A stretch of 64,000 nucleotides of DNA from an uncultured Lentibacter sp. (GCA_947497495.1 CANMGT010000001.1:186001-250000); one strand, 5' to 3'; numbered from the stretch's first letter, positions 34,129 through 43,961 are shown. Notes: a model not told the origin generated them from the letters alone. A program made the numbers and translations.

Positions 34129-34315
34129 TTTGCATATGGTTACGCTTGGCAGTGCGCTGCGAGCAAGTCTCATGGGCGACGTAGCGTCAGTTTATCGCAA
34201 AATATTTGCATATCTTACGGGTACGGGCATGCAAACTTTAGCAAACTATGCAAAAATATGCTTTCTGAAAGCCCCGCGGGTCACTTTTGCAAAGTCGCAA
34301 ACTTCCGCCTGCAAA
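34129..34315 (-). promoter_or_regulatory. TTTGC box cluster upstream of prpE (ScfR/PccR-type)
   Basis: At least eight TTTGC or GCAAA units lie in the 234-bp gap: 34129-34133, an inverted pair GCAAAATATTTGC (34197-34209), GCAAA at 34231, 34241 and 34250 (spacing 10 and 9), TTTGCAAA (34286-34293), GCAAA at 34297 and 34311. RamB/ScfR-family regulators such as PccR of Rhodobacter sphaeroides are reported to bind TTTGCAAA-type repeats in front of propionyl-CoA genes. The link to such a regulator here is inference. Confidence 0.65.
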
Positions 34316-34346
34316 TCAAACGAGTCACATTCGTGAGAGCAGAATC

Positions 34347-36626
34347 CTAACCGTAATGTTCAACAGGCGTCCCTGCAATTGCAGCCATGTTGAGCAGTCC
34401 GCGGGCCGTGATACCCGGCGTAACAACATGCGCCCTGTTGCCCATCCCCATCAAAATCGGGCCAACTTCAAGCCCGCCGCCCTTCACTTTGAGAATGTTG
34501 CGCGCCGCTGAGGCTGCATCAGCATGGCCGAAGATCAGAATGTTGGCCGCACCTTGCAGCCGGTTGTCAGGCAACAGCCTCTCCCGCAACTCCGGATCGA
34601 GCGCGGCGTCAACATTCATTTCGCCTTCATAGGAAAACTCGTGTTTGCCAGCATCAAGCAGTTGGATAGCTTCGCGAATTCGCTTGCCAGACCCTTCAGC
34701 CTGATTGCCAAATTGCGATTGCGAGCAAAACGCCACTTTAGGCTCTACGCCAAAGCGCACTGCGTGCCGTGCAGCCCCGATGGCAGTTTGCGCAATTTGC
34801 TCTGGTGTCGGCAGCGAATGCACATGCGTATCAGCAATGAAAAGCGGGCCATCCTCCAAGATCATCAGCGACAAAGCGCCTTGGGGCTGCAGTGTGGTGT
34901 TACCGAGAACTTGGGTGACATAGTTAAGATGCCAGCGAAATTCTCCGAAAGTGCCGCAAATCAGGCTGTCGGCGTCACCACGATGCACCGCCGTCGCGCC
35001 GATCGCTGTGGTGTTGGTGCGCATGATTGCGCGCGCCAAGTCCGGCGTGACGCCCTTGCGCGCCATGATCTGATGGTAGCTCTCCCAAAAGTCGCGATAC
35101 CGCGGATCATTCTCGGGGTTCACCAACTCAAAATCACGGCCGGGCTTAATGGTGATCCCGTGGCGCTCGCAGCGTTGTTCGATCACCTCGGGACGCCCGA
35201 TAAGAATGGGTCTCTCGGTTGTCTCTTCCAGGATCGCCTGCGCCGCGCGCAGCACGCGTTCGTCTTCTCCTTCGGCAAAAATGATCCGGCGGGAGGCTTT
35301 GGAAGCCGCCTCGAAAACCGGACGCATCAGCAAAGCTGACTTGAAAACCGACTGGTTGAGTCTCTCCCTGTAGGCTTCCATGTCGCCGACAGGGCGCGTC
35401 GCAACGCCTGTCTCCATCGCGGCTTTGGCAACCGCGGAACTGACGACAGCTGACAAGCGCGGGTCAAACGGCTTTGGAATGAGGTAGTTCGCCCCGAAGG
35501 TCATCTGCTCGCCTTTGTAGGCAGCCGCAGCTTCAGCACTTGTCGTCGCGCGGGCCAGCGCGGCAATGCCCTCAACGCAGGCGACTTGCATGGCATCGTT
35601 TATCTCGGTTGCGCCCACATCAAGCGCCCCGCGGAAGATGAAGGGAAAGCACAGCACGTTATTGACTTGATTGGGGAAATCACTGCGTCCCGTCGCGATT
35701 ACGGCGTCAGGTGCGACAGCCCTCACTTCGTCGGGCATAATCTCTGGCGTTGGATTGGCCAAAGCAAAAATGATCGGCCGCTTGCTCATCTTCGCAACAA
35801 GCTCTGCGCTCAAAACCTTCGGGCCGGAGAGGCCAAGGAACAAATCAGCGCCGTCGATCACATCTGCCAAACTTCGCGCATTACTCTTTTGAGCGAAAGC
35901 GGCTTTCTGCGGGTTCATGTCTTCTTCGCGGCCCTCGTAGACAAGCCCATGCACGTCGCACAGCCAGACATTTTCACGCTTCACACCAAGCTTGAGAAGC
36001 ATGTTGAGGCAAGCGATGCCCGCTGCTCCGCCACCCGTGCTAACAATTTTGATATCTTCAAATGACTTGCCAACAACATGCAAAGCATTCGTCGCAGCCG
36101 CACCGACAACAATTGCTGTCCCGTGCTGATCATCATGGAAAACAGGAATGCCCATGCGCTCGCGGCAAATCTTCTCAACGATGAAGCAGTCAGGCGCCTT
36201 GATATCCTCAAGGTTGATCGCGCCAAAGCTTGGCTCAAGCGCACAGATGATGTTTGCAAGCTTCTCGGGGTCTTTTTCGTCAACCTCTATATCAAAGCAG
36301 TCGATACCCGCGAATTTCTTGAACAAGACAGCCTTGCCTTCCATCACCGGCTTTGAGGCTAGCGCACCGATATTGCCAAGACCCAGAACTGCCGTGCCGT
36401 TTGTGACAACTGCGACCAAGTTGCCACGCGCCGTGTAGCGGCTGGCGTCTGCAGGGTTCGCGGCGATTTCAAGGCAGGCCTCCGCAACCCCCGGCGAATA
36501 GGCGCGCGCCAAATCTCGACCATTTGCCATTGGCTTGGTTGGCCGTATCTCCAACTTACCGGGCGTCGGAAATTCATGGTATGCCAGCGCTGCTTCGCGC
36601 GCCGATTGTTTGCGGTCATCATCCAT
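34347..36626 (-). CDS. maeB: NADP-dependent malic enzyme with phosphotransacetylase-like domain
   Basis: 759-residue MaeB. It decarboxylates malate to pyruvate with NADP+. The malic enzyme N-terminal domain covers about residues 15-155 ([46 protein letters not shown]), and the NAD-binding domain about 160-420 ([29 protein letters not shown]). A C-terminal PTA/PTB-like domain spans about 430-759; in MaeB proteins it usually has no transacetylase activity and acts in regulation by acetyl-CoA. It lies 234 bp upstream of prpE on the same strand. Confidence 0.96.
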   Translation of the reverse strand: MDDDRKQSAREAALAYHEFPTPGKLEIRPTKPMANGRDLARAYSPGVAEACLEIAANPADASRYTARGNLVAVVTNGTAVLGLGNIGALASKPVMEGKAVLFKKFAGIDCFDIEVDEKDPEKLANIICALEPSFGAINLEDIKAPDCFIVEKICRERMGIPVFHDDQHGTAIVVGAAATNALHVVGKSFEDIKIVSTGGGAAGIACLNMLLKLGVKRENVWLCDVHGLVYEGREEDMNPQKAAFAQKSNARSLADVIDGADLFLGLSGPKVLSAELVAKMSKRPIIFALANPTPEIMPDEVRAVAPDAVIATGRSDFPNQVNNVLCFPFIFRGALDVGATEINDAMQVACVEGIAALARATTSAEAAAAYKGEQMTFGANYLIPKPFDPRLSAVVSSAVAKAAMETGVATRPVGDMEAYRERLNQSVFKSALLMRPVFEAASKASRRIIFAEGEDERVLRAAQAILEETTERPILIGRPEVIEQRCERHGITIKPGRDFELVNPENDPRYRDFWESYHQIMARKGVTPDLARAIMRTNTTAIGATAVHRGDADSLICGTFGEFRWHLNYVTQVLGNTTLQPQGALSLMILEDGPLFIADTHVHSLPTPEQIAQTAIGAARHAVRFGVEPKVAFCSQSQFGNQAEGSGKRIREAIQLLDAGKHEFSYEGEMNVDAALDPELRERLLPDNRLQGAANILIFGHADAASAARNILKVKGGGLEVGPILMGMGNRAHVVTPGITARGLLNMAAIAGTPVEHYG

Positions 36627-36659
36627 GTTTTACCCTCGTTGCAAAGCGGCCTTCATTCA

Positions 36660-36679
36660 ATAGTTTAGCATTAAACTAT
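36660..36679. promoter_or_regulatory. Perfect 20-bp palindrome between maeB and cdd
   Basis: ATAGTTTA-gcat-TAAACTAT: two 8-bp arms around a 4-base centre. It lies 34 bp upstream of the maeB start and 98 bp upstream of the cdd start, in the divergent gap. The form fits a dimeric repressor site (GntR, MarR or TetR type); which protein binds is unknown. Confidence 0.6.
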
Positions 36680-36776
36680 CTTGCTTCCAATTAAAAGCCG
36701 CGAAACTCGGTGCGGCCTCTTGCATTCCCAAGCCTGTCTCCCGCAAACTGATGATGAAATCGTAAAAGGTAACGTT

Positions 36777-37169
36777 ATGTCACTGTCAGAAGCTGCGCGC
36801 ACCGTCCGCGACAACGCCTATGCGCCTTACTCAAACTTTAAAGTCGGCGCGGCTCTTCGGGCGGCGTCGGGGGGTATTTTCATAGGCTGCAACGTCGAAA
36901 ATGTCGCCTATCCGGAAGGCACCTGCGCAGAGGCAGGGGCCATCGCGGCCATGGTCGCTGCGGGAGAAACCGAATTGCTTGAAGTTTACGTAATAGCCGA
37001 CAGCCCCGATCCGGTTACGCCCTGTGGCGGCTGCCGCCAAAAACTGGCCGAGTTCGGCGCAAGGGACGTCAAAGTCACGATGGCCACGACAGCCGGAAGC
37101 GAAACGACCCTGACATTGGCCGAGCTTCTGCCTGGTGCTTTCTCACAATCACACATGGACAACACATGA
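36777..37169 (+). CDS. cdd: Cytidine deaminase
   Basis: 130-residue zinc enzyme that converts cytidine and deoxycytidine to the uridine forms. Zinc and catalytic residues are Cys50, Glu52, Cys83 and Cys86 (YPEGTCAEAGAI; PCGGCRQKL), and the substrate region has APYSNFKVGAAL and GCNVENVAYPE. The ATG at 36777 has AAAGG upstream. It opens the cdd-deoA-deoB-upp operon and overlaps deoA by 4 bp. Confidence 0.96.
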   Translation: MSLSEAARTVRDNAYAPYSNFKVGAALRAASGGIFIGCNVENVAYPEGTCAEAGAIAAMVAAGETELLEVYVIADSPDPVTPCGGCRQKLAEFGARDVKVTMATTAGSETTLTLAELLPGAFSQSHMDNT

Positions 37170-38470
37170 GCGATACCCGCGCCCTCCTTGCTGCGCTGCG
37201 TGATGGAGGCGACATTGCACAAGCGGCCTTCAGCGAGTTTGCAACTGGCCTCGCTGACCACTCGGTGAGCGACGCGCAAGCCGGCGCTTTTGCGATGGCC
37301 GCGCTCCTCAAGGGGCTTACACGCGAACAACGGGTCGCACTGACTTTGGCGATGCGCGACAGCGGCGATGTACTCAGTTGGCAACTCGACAGGCCCGTGC
37401 TCGACAAACACTCTACCGGAGGGATCGGCGACTGCGTTTCGCTTTTGCTCGCTCCCGCTCTCGCGGCGTGCGGCGCGGCGGTTCCGATGGTGTCAGGCCG
37501 TGGCCTGGGCCACACCGGTGGCACGCTCGACAAACTCGAAGCCATCCCGGGCTTCAAAACCGGCCTCAATGAGAGTGAATTCAAGAGCATAGTTGCCAAA
37601 AGTCACCTCGCGATTGTCAGCGCCTCCGCTAATATCGCACCCGCTGACAAGCGGCTCTATGCCATTCGCGATGTCACAGCGACAGTCGAAAGCCTTGATC
37701 TGATCACAGCCTCCATTCTCTCAAAGAAGCTCGCGGCAGGGCTTGGCAGCCTAGTGCTTGATGTAAAAACCGGCTCTGGCGCTTTTATGAAAACACTCGA
37801 CGATTCTCGCGCTTTGGCCAAGTCGCTGGTGAAAACGGCCAATGCTGCGGGCTGCCGCACATCGGCTCTCATCACAGACATGAGTCAACCGCTGGTGCCG
37901 TCGCTTGGCAACGCTCTGGAAATTGCCGAAGTGATGCGCGCGCTCAAAGACCCGCGCAAAACGCCCCTATTGGACACCTCTGCCGCGCTCGGAGGCGTCG
38001 TATTGGCCGACGCGGGCCTGAGCGAAAACGCACAATCAGGCGCCGAGGCGATCTTGACTGCAGTGCAAAGCGGAGCCGCCGCTGAGGCCTTTGGCCGGAT
38101 GGTGCACGCGCAAGGCGGACCAGTGCAATTTCTGGAAAATTGGCAACGCTTCCTGCCGGAAGCCAACAACATTCGCGAGCTTCGCGCTCCGGAGGCGGGC
38201 TATATCAGCGCCTATGAAGGCGAAAGACTCGGACTTGCCGTAGTGCACCTCGGCGGTGGCCGCAGTGTCGAAACCGACAAGATCGACCCCGCCGTTGGCC
38301 TGACAGATCTGCTTCCACTTGGTACTTACGTCAACAAAGGTGATCCGATCGCACGCATCCACGCCAGCCGCGAAGACCAAGCCACACAGGCCGCAACAGA
38401 GGTTTTCGGCAGCATCACGATTGGCGCGAAACCGGAAATCCCTCCGCTAATCTACGAAAGGATCAGCTAA
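37166..38470 (+). CDS. deoA: Thymidine phosphorylase
   Basis: 434-residue enzyme that splits thymidine or deoxyuridine to the base and deoxyribose-1-phosphate. Stretches seen are VLDKHSTGGIGD (phosphate loop), MVSGRGLGHTGGTLDKLEAIPG, SASANIAPADKRLYAIRDVTATVES, SKKLAAGLGSLVLDVKTGSGAFM and the C-terminal pyrimidine-phosphorylase domain. It overlaps cdd (ATGA) and deoB (TAATG), so the operon is tightly coupled. Confidence 0.97.
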   Translation: MSDTRALLAALRDGGDIAQAAFSEFATGLADHSVSDAQAGAFAMAALLKGLTREQRVALTLAMRDSGDVLSWQLDRPVLDKHSTGGIGDCVSLLLAPALAACGAAVPMVSGRGLGHTGGTLDKLEAIPGFKTGLNESEFKSIVAKSHLAIVSASANIAPADKRLYAIRDVTATVESLDLITASILSKKLAAGLGSLVLDVKTGSGAFMKTLDDSRALAKSLVKTANAAGCRTSALITDMSQPLVPSLGNALEIAEVMRALKDPRKTPLLDTSAALGGVVLADAGLSENAQSGAEAILTAVQSGAAAEAFGRMVHAQGGPVQFLENWQRFLPEANNIRELRAPEAGYISAYEGERLGLAVVHLGGGRSVETDKIDPAVGLTDLLPLGTYVNKGDPIARIHASREDQATQAATEVFGSITIGAKPEIPPLIYERIS

Positions 38471-39690
38471 TGGCGCGCGCATTTTTGACTGTGCTTGATT
38501 CTGTCGGGTGCGGCGGCGCGCCGGATGCTGCCAAGTTTTTCAATGGCACAGCGACTGGAACTGTACCCGACACGGGCGCCAATACGCTTGGCCACATTCT
38601 CAAGGCTTGCGCGAGCGGCGAAGCAGAAGACGGCCGAAGTGGCGCGCTGCATGTCCCCAACCTTGAAAGCCTTGGTCTGATCGACGCCATCAACCTTGCC
38701 TCCGACATCGGACTGCCAAAAAGCCGGCAGCCACTCATCGGGCGCTGGGCCGCTGCAACAGAAGTCTCGCATGGCAAAGACACCCCCTCAGGGCATTGGG
38801 AACTCGCCGGCGTGCCCGTCCCTTGGGAGTGGCACTATTTCCCCGATGAGACCCCAGCCTTCCCTCAAGACATCACCGATCTGGTGAAAGAGCTTGCCAG
38901 TGTCACTGGCATCTTGGGTAACTGCCACGCCTCGGGAACCCGGATTCTTGAAGACCTCGGCGAAGAGCATATGCAAAGCGGCTGGCCGATCTGCTATACC
39001 TCGGCTGACAGCGTGTTCCAGATTGCGGCCCATGAGGAAACATTTGGCCGCGAGCGCCTACTGGTGCTTTGCCGCGACCTCGCCCCACACCTGCACAGGC
39101 TGCGCGTTGGCCGCGTTATCGCCCGCCCCTTTGTCGGCACTCCCGGACATTTTGAACGCACCGCTCACCGCAAAGATTACGCCATGACACCCCCAAGCCC
39201 GACGCTGTGCGACTGGGTACACGACAGTGGCGGCAGCGTGCACGCCATTGGCAAGATCGGCGATATTTTCTCGATGCGCGGCATCGACAGCTACGTAAAA
39301 GGCTCCGATAGCCTGCTCGTGAAAGACTTGCACGCGCGCGTCGCCGACGCAGCTGAAGACACGCTCACCTTCACCAACCTCGTCGAGTTTGACACCAACT
39401 ACGGCCACCGCCGTGATGTGTCAGGCTACGCCCGCGCGCTCGAATGGTTCGATGTCGAGCTTGGCAAGCTGCTCAAAGCCTTGAAACCCGGGGATGTTTT
39501 CATCATCACCGCAGATCACGGCAATGACCCGACATGGATCGGGACAGACCACACCCGCGAACGCGTTCCTGTTCTGGTCGCGGGCGCGGGATCCGGCAAG
39601 ATAGGGCATATCGCCTTTCAGGACGTCGCCGCAAGCATCGCCACTCATCTGCGCTTGCAAACCCGTGGCGATGGCGTCAGCTTTCTGTGA
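38470..39690 (+). CDS. deoB: Phosphopentomutase
   Basis: 406-residue alkaline-phosphatase-superfamily mutase that converts deoxyribose-1-phosphate to the 5-phosphate. Metal-binding motifs are LTVLDSVGCGGAPD at the N-terminus, SHGKDTPSGHWELAGV in the middle, and FDTNYGHRRDV and FIITADHGNDPTW near the C-terminus. It starts one base into the deoA stop and precedes upp by 27 bp. It completes conversion of the sugar released by DeoA. A deoC aldolase gene is not in this cluster. Confidence 0.97.
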   Translation: MARAFLTVLDSVGCGGAPDAAKFFNGTATGTVPDTGANTLGHILKACASGEAEDGRSGALHVPNLESLGLIDAINLASDIGLPKSRQPLIGRWAAATEVSHGKDTPSGHWELAGVPVPWEWHYFPDETPAFPQDITDLVKELASVTGILGNCHASGTRILEDLGEEHMQSGWPICYTSADSVFQIAAHEETFGRERLLVLCRDLAPHLHRLRVGRVIARPFVGTPGHFERTAHRKDYAMTPPSPTLCDWVHDSGGSVHAIGKIGDIFSMRGIDSYVKGSDSLLVKDLHARVADAAEDTLTFTNLVEFDTNYGHRRDVSGYARALEWFDVELGKLLKALKPGDVFIITADHGNDPTWIGTDHTRERVPVLVAGAGSGKIGHIAFQDVAASIATHLRLQTRGDGVSFL

Positions 39691-39717
39691 ACCAGACATG
39701 CAGTCAACGGAGCCCTT

Positions 39718-40350
39718 ATGAGCCAGAACCTAACCGTCATCGACCACCCGCTTGTGCAGCATAAGCTCACCTTGATGCGCAAAGAAGGCACACCTTCAGC
39801 GCAGTTCCGGCACTTGCTGGGCGAAATAACCCAGTTGCTGGCCTATGAAGCCACACGCGACTTGCCGCTCGCCACCAAGACGATCAAGACGCCCTTAACC
39901 GAGATCGACGCGCCGATCTTGGCAGGCAAAAAACTGGCCTTGGTGTCGATATTGCGGGCCGGAAACGGGATGCTAGACCCGATGCTGAGCCTTATTCCCT
40001 CAGCGCGGGTTGGCTTTGTCGGACTTTACCGTGACGAAGAGACGCTGAAACCTGTGCAATACTACTTCAAAGTCCCCGATAAACTTGAAGAACGTGAAGT
40101 CATCGCGGTTGACCCGATGTTGGCAACGGGCAACTCAAGTGTTGCCGCTATCGATCTGCTCAAACAAGCCGGCGCCAAGAATATCAAGTTTCTGTGCCTG
40201 CTGGCAGCCCCAGAAGGCGTCGCACGCATGCAGGAGGCGCACCCCGATGTTCCCATCTATACCGCCTCACTTGATTCGCACTTGAACGAGCAAGGCTACA
40301 TCGTTCCGGGCTTGGGCGACGCTGGCGACAGGATGTTTGGCACAAAATAG
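39718..40350 (+). CDS. upp: Uracil phosphoribosyltransferase
   Basis: 210-residue enzyme that makes UMP from uracil and PRPP. The PRPP loop is [15 protein letters not shown] (Asp132 to Ser140 region), with [19 protein letters not shown] and the C-terminal [17 protein letters not shown], which matches the family end. It is the last gene of the salvage operon and captures the uracil set free by the upstream enzymes. Confidence 0.97.
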   Translation: MSQNLTVIDHPLVQHKLTLMRKEGTPSAQFRHLLGEITQLLAYEATRDLPLATKTIKTPLTEIDAPILAGKKLALVSILRAGNGMLDPMLSLIPSARVGFVGLYRDEETLKPVQYYFKVPDKLEEREVIAVDPMLATGNSSVAAIDLLKQAGAKNIKFLCLLAAPEGVARMQEAHPDVPIYTASLDSHLNEQGYIVPGLGDAGDRMFGTK

Positions 40351-40427
40351 CCGAAAAAGGGCAATGCGACTGCTAGACTCGCCCGCGCAGATCAGGCAAT
40401 GTTGCCATGTACTTGTGGGGGCAAGAA

Positions 40428-41855
40428 ATGAAGCTGAAAAGAGTAATCGCAGTTTGTGTAATGGTAGCGTCACTGGGGCTTGCTGCGGCCCAGGCTAAAA
40501 CGTTGCGGGACGCCGAAAATCCGGCCGAGTATCCGCCGGCAAGCTTCAAGGGCAAACAATATGTTGATAGCCGCGGATGCGTATACATCCGCGCTGGCAT
40601 CGACGGGTTGGTCAGCTGGGTGCCTCGGGTCTCGCGCTCGCGCAAAGTCCTATGTGGCCAGCAGCCGACTTTTGGCGCCGGTCAGCAAATTGCAGCTGTC
40701 GCACCCAAGAAATCAAAGGTTGTGCAGATCGTCCCCGAGAAGATGCCTAACGCATCTGTTGCCGTGAAGCCTGCAGCCGTTGCCAAGCCCGTCGTCAAAG
40801 CGGCACCGCGCAAGCCCGTTGTGCGTCAAAAGCCTGTCACAATAGCGCCAAAGCCGGTTGCTCGCAAAGTAGCGGCCCCGAAGGCCGTCACGCCTGCACC
40901 GCAAATCCGCCGTGTTCAGCCTGCGCCTAAACGCGTTGTGAGCGCTCCAGCGTCCAAGCCCGTGCGCCGCGTTGCCGCCGCGCCCGCCCAACGCCAACAA
41001 GTGACGCGTCAGACAACTTGCACCAACTTCACAGGTGTCAGCGCGCAATATGCTGGCCGTGGGCAAGGCGTTCGCTGCGGGCCGCAGAAGCAGTCTGTCA
41101 CAGGCATGGCCGTGACGCGCCAGCCCGCAAAAGTTATGCGCAATGGCCAAGCCGTCACGGTGCAACGCCGGGTGGTGCGCCAAGCGCCAGCGCCACAGAA
41201 ACGTGTCGTTGTACGCCAGCAAGCGCGCCCGGCAACCATCGTAAAGCGTAATGGAGAAACCGGAGCCATAAACGCACCGGGCTCAACCCGCGTTGTGCCG
41301 CGCCATGTTTACAACCAACAGCAAGCGGCGAAAGTCCGCAACGAAACGCCCAAAGGCTATCGCAAAGCATGGAACGATGACCGTTTGAACACCAAGCGCG
41401 CGCATATGAGCGTCGAGGGCATTCGCCAGTCTGATCTGCTCTGGACACGCACTGTCCCACGCAAGCTTTACCTGCGCAGCTCTGGCCGTGTTGTGAACAA
41501 GCTGTTCCCTGACCTGCGCTACCCCTACACGAGCATGGCTGACCAGAACAAAGCGATGGGCTTCACCACGTCAACGAAGAACCCGTCAGTTGCCAAGCAA
41601 GCCCGACCAGCAGCAAAAGTGCAGGCGTCAACCGGCGGCCGTTTTGTGCAGGTTGGCACCTTTGGCCAAAGTGCAAACGCCAATCGCGCAGCGAGCCGCC
41701 TTCAAGCTGCGGGCCTTCCCGTTCGCATGGGTACGCTAAAGCGCAGTGGCAAAAGCTACCGCGTTGTTCTGGCAGGCCCGTTCAATTCGGGCCAGCTGAA
41801 CAACGCATTGTCAAAAGCCCGCCGCGCAGGCTTTTCTGACGCGTTCGTTCGCTAA
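40428..41855 (+). CDS. SPOR domain protein with long basic linker
   Basis: 475-residue exported protein. The signal peptide covers about residues 1-23 (cleavage near AAAQA). After a small N-terminal domain with two cysteines (residues 40-77), a low-complexity Lys/Arg/Pro/Ala/Val linker follows (about residues 85-200; repeats like AAPRKPVVRQKPV). A middle domain (TPKGYRKAWNDDRLNTKRAHM) precedes a C-terminal SPOR domain (about 400-475, GRFVQVGTFGQSANANRAA). SPOR domains bind glycan strands stripped of peptides at the division septum. GGGG before the ATG at 40428 supports this start; the ATG at 40407 is an alternative. Confidence 0.88.
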   Translation: MKLKRVIAVCVMVASLGLAAAQAKTLRDAENPAEYPPASFKGKQYVDSRGCVYIRAGIDGLVSWVPRVSRSRKVLCGQQPTFGAGQQIAAVAPKKSKVVQIVPEKMPNASVAVKPAAVAKPVVKAAPRKPVVRQKPVTIAPKPVARKVAAPKAVTPAPQIRRVQPAPKRVVSAPASKPVRRVAAAPAQRQQVTRQTTCTNFTGVSAQYAGRGQGVRCGPQKQSVTGMAVTRQPAKVMRNGQAVTVQRRVVRQAPAPQKRVVVRQQARPATIVKRNGETGAINAPGSTRVVPRHVYNQQQAAKVRNETPKGYRKAWNDDRLNTKRAHMSVEGIRQSDLLWTRTVPRKLYLRSSGRVVNKLFPDLRYPYTSMADQNKAMGFTTSTKNPSVAKQARPAAKVQASTGGRFVQVGTFGQSANANRAASRLQAAGLPVRMGTLKRSGKSYRVVLAGPFNSGQLNNALSKARRAGFSDAFVR

Positions 41856-41884
41856 GGCAACGATCTGACGAGGCGAAATTTAGG

Positions 41885-41911
41885 GGCCTCTGCTGAACAC
41901 CGGCAGAGGCC
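41885..41911. terminator. Hairpin terminator between convergent genes
   Basis: GCCTCTGC (41886-41893) pairs with GCAGAGGC (41903-41910). T-rich sequence is weak on the plus side (CTTAAA) and short on the minus side (CCTAAATTT), so efficiency is uncertain. It separates the SPOR gene from the convergent small gene. Confidence 0.65.
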
Positions 41912-42313
41912 TTAAACAAACCCTCTCAGGCGCAAAAGCACGATAACGATCGCGGCCAAAACCAGCAGATTGAAAGCAAGGCTAGAGGTGATTTTGATCA
42001 ACCGGTCAATCTGCAGTTTCTTTCGGTCGATGCTGCTCAGATACTCCGTCAGTCGCGCTTCAGCCGTATGGATATTCGCCTCTGAAAGCTGCGCGTAAAG
42101 CAGCGGATGCTCCACCTTGCCCAAAGCATCTATAACACATTGTGCATTGGCACGCTGCCTGGCGGGAAGCCTACGGCCAGCCCGCGCAACGGCTTTCGCC
42201 AAACTTGTTTGCGACAACCCCAAGCGCTCGTTCATCAGCGTGCAGAGCTGACATTCCATCTCTTTGAGCTTTCGAGCTTCGATCACCGGGATATCCGTTT
42301 TGACTGGTCTCAA
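41912..42313 (-). CDS. Hypothetical protein with C-terminal membrane helix
   Basis: 133-residue protein, helical and charged over residues 1-108, then a single hydrophobic segment (about 110-130, SSLAFNLLVLAAIVIVLLRL) that would anchor it by its tail. Two cysteines at the N-terminus (MECQLC) might bind metal. I recognise no family. It is divergent from the alpha/beta hydrolase gene with only 44 bp between starts. Confidence 0.6.
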   Translation of the reverse strand: MRPVKTDIPVIEARKLKEMECQLCTLMNERLGLSQTSLAKAVARAGRRLPARQRANAQCVIDALGKVEHPLLYAQLSEANIHTAEARLTEYLSSIDRKKLQIDRLIKITSSLAFNLLVLAAIVIVLLRLRGFV

Positions 42314-42357
42314 TAAACTAGCTTTGTGTCACCGCGATAATCGAATAACAACAACCC

Positions 42358-43128
42358 ATGTTAAACATTATTCGCCACGGAACCAAGACTTCGCAAACGC
42401 CTTTGCTCATAGCACATGGGCTGTTCGGCTCGGCGCGGAACTGGGGGGTTATCGCCAAACGCCTCAGCAGCGAGCGTGAAGTGTTTGTCGTCGACATGCG
42501 CAACCACGGGTTTTCGCCTTGGGCTGAAAGTCACAACTACGCCGACATGGCGGAAGACTTGGCCGAGGTGATCACATCGCAGATGAGCGGCAAAGCGCAT
42601 GTCTTGGGCCACTCTATGGGGGGTAAAGCGGCGATGATGCTCTCGCTTTTACACCCTGACCTAGTGGCGAAACTCACGGTCGCCGACATCGCTCCAGTCA
42701 GTTATGAGCATAGCCAGCAAGGCAATATCGACGCCATGCTTTCGGTTGACCTCTCAAAAATCGAAACCCGTTCCGATGCGTTGGCAGCTCTGGAACCGCA
42801 GCTCGCAGACGCCGCGCTCGCAGCGTTTTTCACGCAATCGCTCGATGTGAAAGAAAAGCGCTGGCGGCTCAACCTGCAAGCACTCGCACGCGAGATGCCA
42901 AGAATTCTGGCCTTCCCGCAACCACCCGAAGGCGCCGCGTTTACGGGCCCGACGCTCTTCCTCTCAGGCGCGGCGTCAAATTATGTAACAGCCGAGCACC
43001 GCCCACTCATCAAAGCGCTGTTCCCGACAGCGCGCTTTGCAAAAATCCCTGACGCCGGTCACTGGTTGCATGCCGAAAAACCGCGCGAATTTGTGGCTGC
43101 TGTCGAGGCTTGGCTTGCGGCCATTTAG
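42358..43128 (+). CDS. Alpha/beta hydrolase (YbfF esterase-like)
   Basis: 256-residue alpha/beta hydrolase. The nucleophile is Ser86 in VLGHSMGGKAAM, the oxyanion region is LLIAHGLFGSARNWG, and the catalytic His is in AGHWLHAEKP near the C-terminus. It resembles the E. coli esterase YbfF and short-chain acyl esterases. No signal peptide is seen. It ends 4 bp inside the convergent DUF6473 gene. Confidence 0.9.
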   Translation: MLNIIRHGTKTSQTPLLIAHGLFGSARNWGVIAKRLSSEREVFVVDMRNHGFSPWAESHNYADMAEDLAEVITSQMSGKAHVLGHSMGGKAAMMLSLLHPDLVAKLTVADIAPVSYEHSQQGNIDAMLSVDLSKIETRSDALAALEPQLADAALAAFFTQSLDVKEKRWRLNLQALAREMPRILAFPQPPEGAAFTGPTLFLSGAASNYVTAEHRPLIKALFPTARFAKIPDAGHWLHAEKPREFVAAVEAWLAAI

Positions 43129-43961
43129 GCGCTGTTAAAATGCTTTTCGATAACAGGCTTTAAGGCAAAAGCTGCTTCCATATGGGCCGCCGGACCGAGC
43201 AGTTGCAGTGTTGCTGAGGCCTCGAAAAGTGTGAAGATCATGCCTTCATTGCCCCGCGCTAAAGCCGCTGCGCTAGCCTTGACGATCACAGTTTCCGCCA
43301 CACGGTTTTCGACTTGCGCCAGCATTTCTGCGGTCACGCCAAACGGGCAGCTTGCCGAATGATCGAACCCGACCTTTTCGTCAGGCGCGTGGTCAGCGAA
43401 CCAAACCAGAATCTTCGTCCCCGGCAGCCTGTCGAGCAAAACCTTCATCCGCGCGATCCATGCATCCTGTAGCTCGTTGAGCAACAACATGAAGCGATCC
43501 GGAGCCCTGCCAACCAGGCTTCGCAACATGTGATTGGTAAAGTGAAACTCGGTAAAATCAACATCGGGAAACACCGACTGCATGCTGGGCGACGCCCCTA
43601 AAAACCTGTCGTTGCGGCGCGGGTGCACCGAGTAATAACGGTTGGAAAGGTTCTGTACCCCCATCACTTGGACAACCGTCAGGTTGGCTTCTCCCGCCAG
43701 ATCAAGCGAGGCGGTGTCGTTGATAAACGAGTCAACGCCTGCGTTCGGCACGCCAAGGTTCAGGCATTGCAACTCGGTCATGTCTTCCAGCAAGTCGGCA
43801 AAGGGCCGTGCGATAAACTTGCCGTAAGTTTCCGTGCCGCCCAGAAAGGCTATATAGTTTTCGCCGATGTCCTGCTTTGGGCCACGAAACATCAGTCGAG
43901 ACGCACCATAAGAACACGGATAATACTCAAGGGGTCTCCCCCCTACTTTTTCATAGGCCAT
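43125..43961 (-). CDS. DUF6473 family protein
   Basis: 278-residue cytoplasmic protein. The start MAYEKVGGRPLEYYPCSYG and the stretches GENYIAFLGGTETYGKFIARPF and CLNLGVPNAGVDSFI are like those of DUF6473 proteins common in roseobacters (family number from memory). The GGTETYG/NLGVPNAG pattern is reminiscent of SGNH hydrolases or sulfotransferase-linked proteins, but I cannot assign a catalytic triad. ATG at 43961 is chosen over 43973. Function unknown. Confidence 0.8.
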   Translation of the reverse strand: MAYEKVGGRPLEYYPCSYGASRLMFRGPKQDIGENYIAFLGGTETYGKFIARPFADLLEDMTELQCLNLGVPNAGVDSFINDTASLDLAGEANLTVVQVMGVQNLSNRYYSVHPRRNDRFLGASPSMQSVFPDVDFTEFHFTNHMLRSLVGRAPDRFMLLLNELQDAWIARMKVLLDRLPGTKILVWFADHAPDEKVGFDHSASCPFGVTAEMLAQVENRVAETVIVKASAAALARGNEGMIFTLFEASATLQLLGPAAHMEAAFALKPVIEKHFNSA

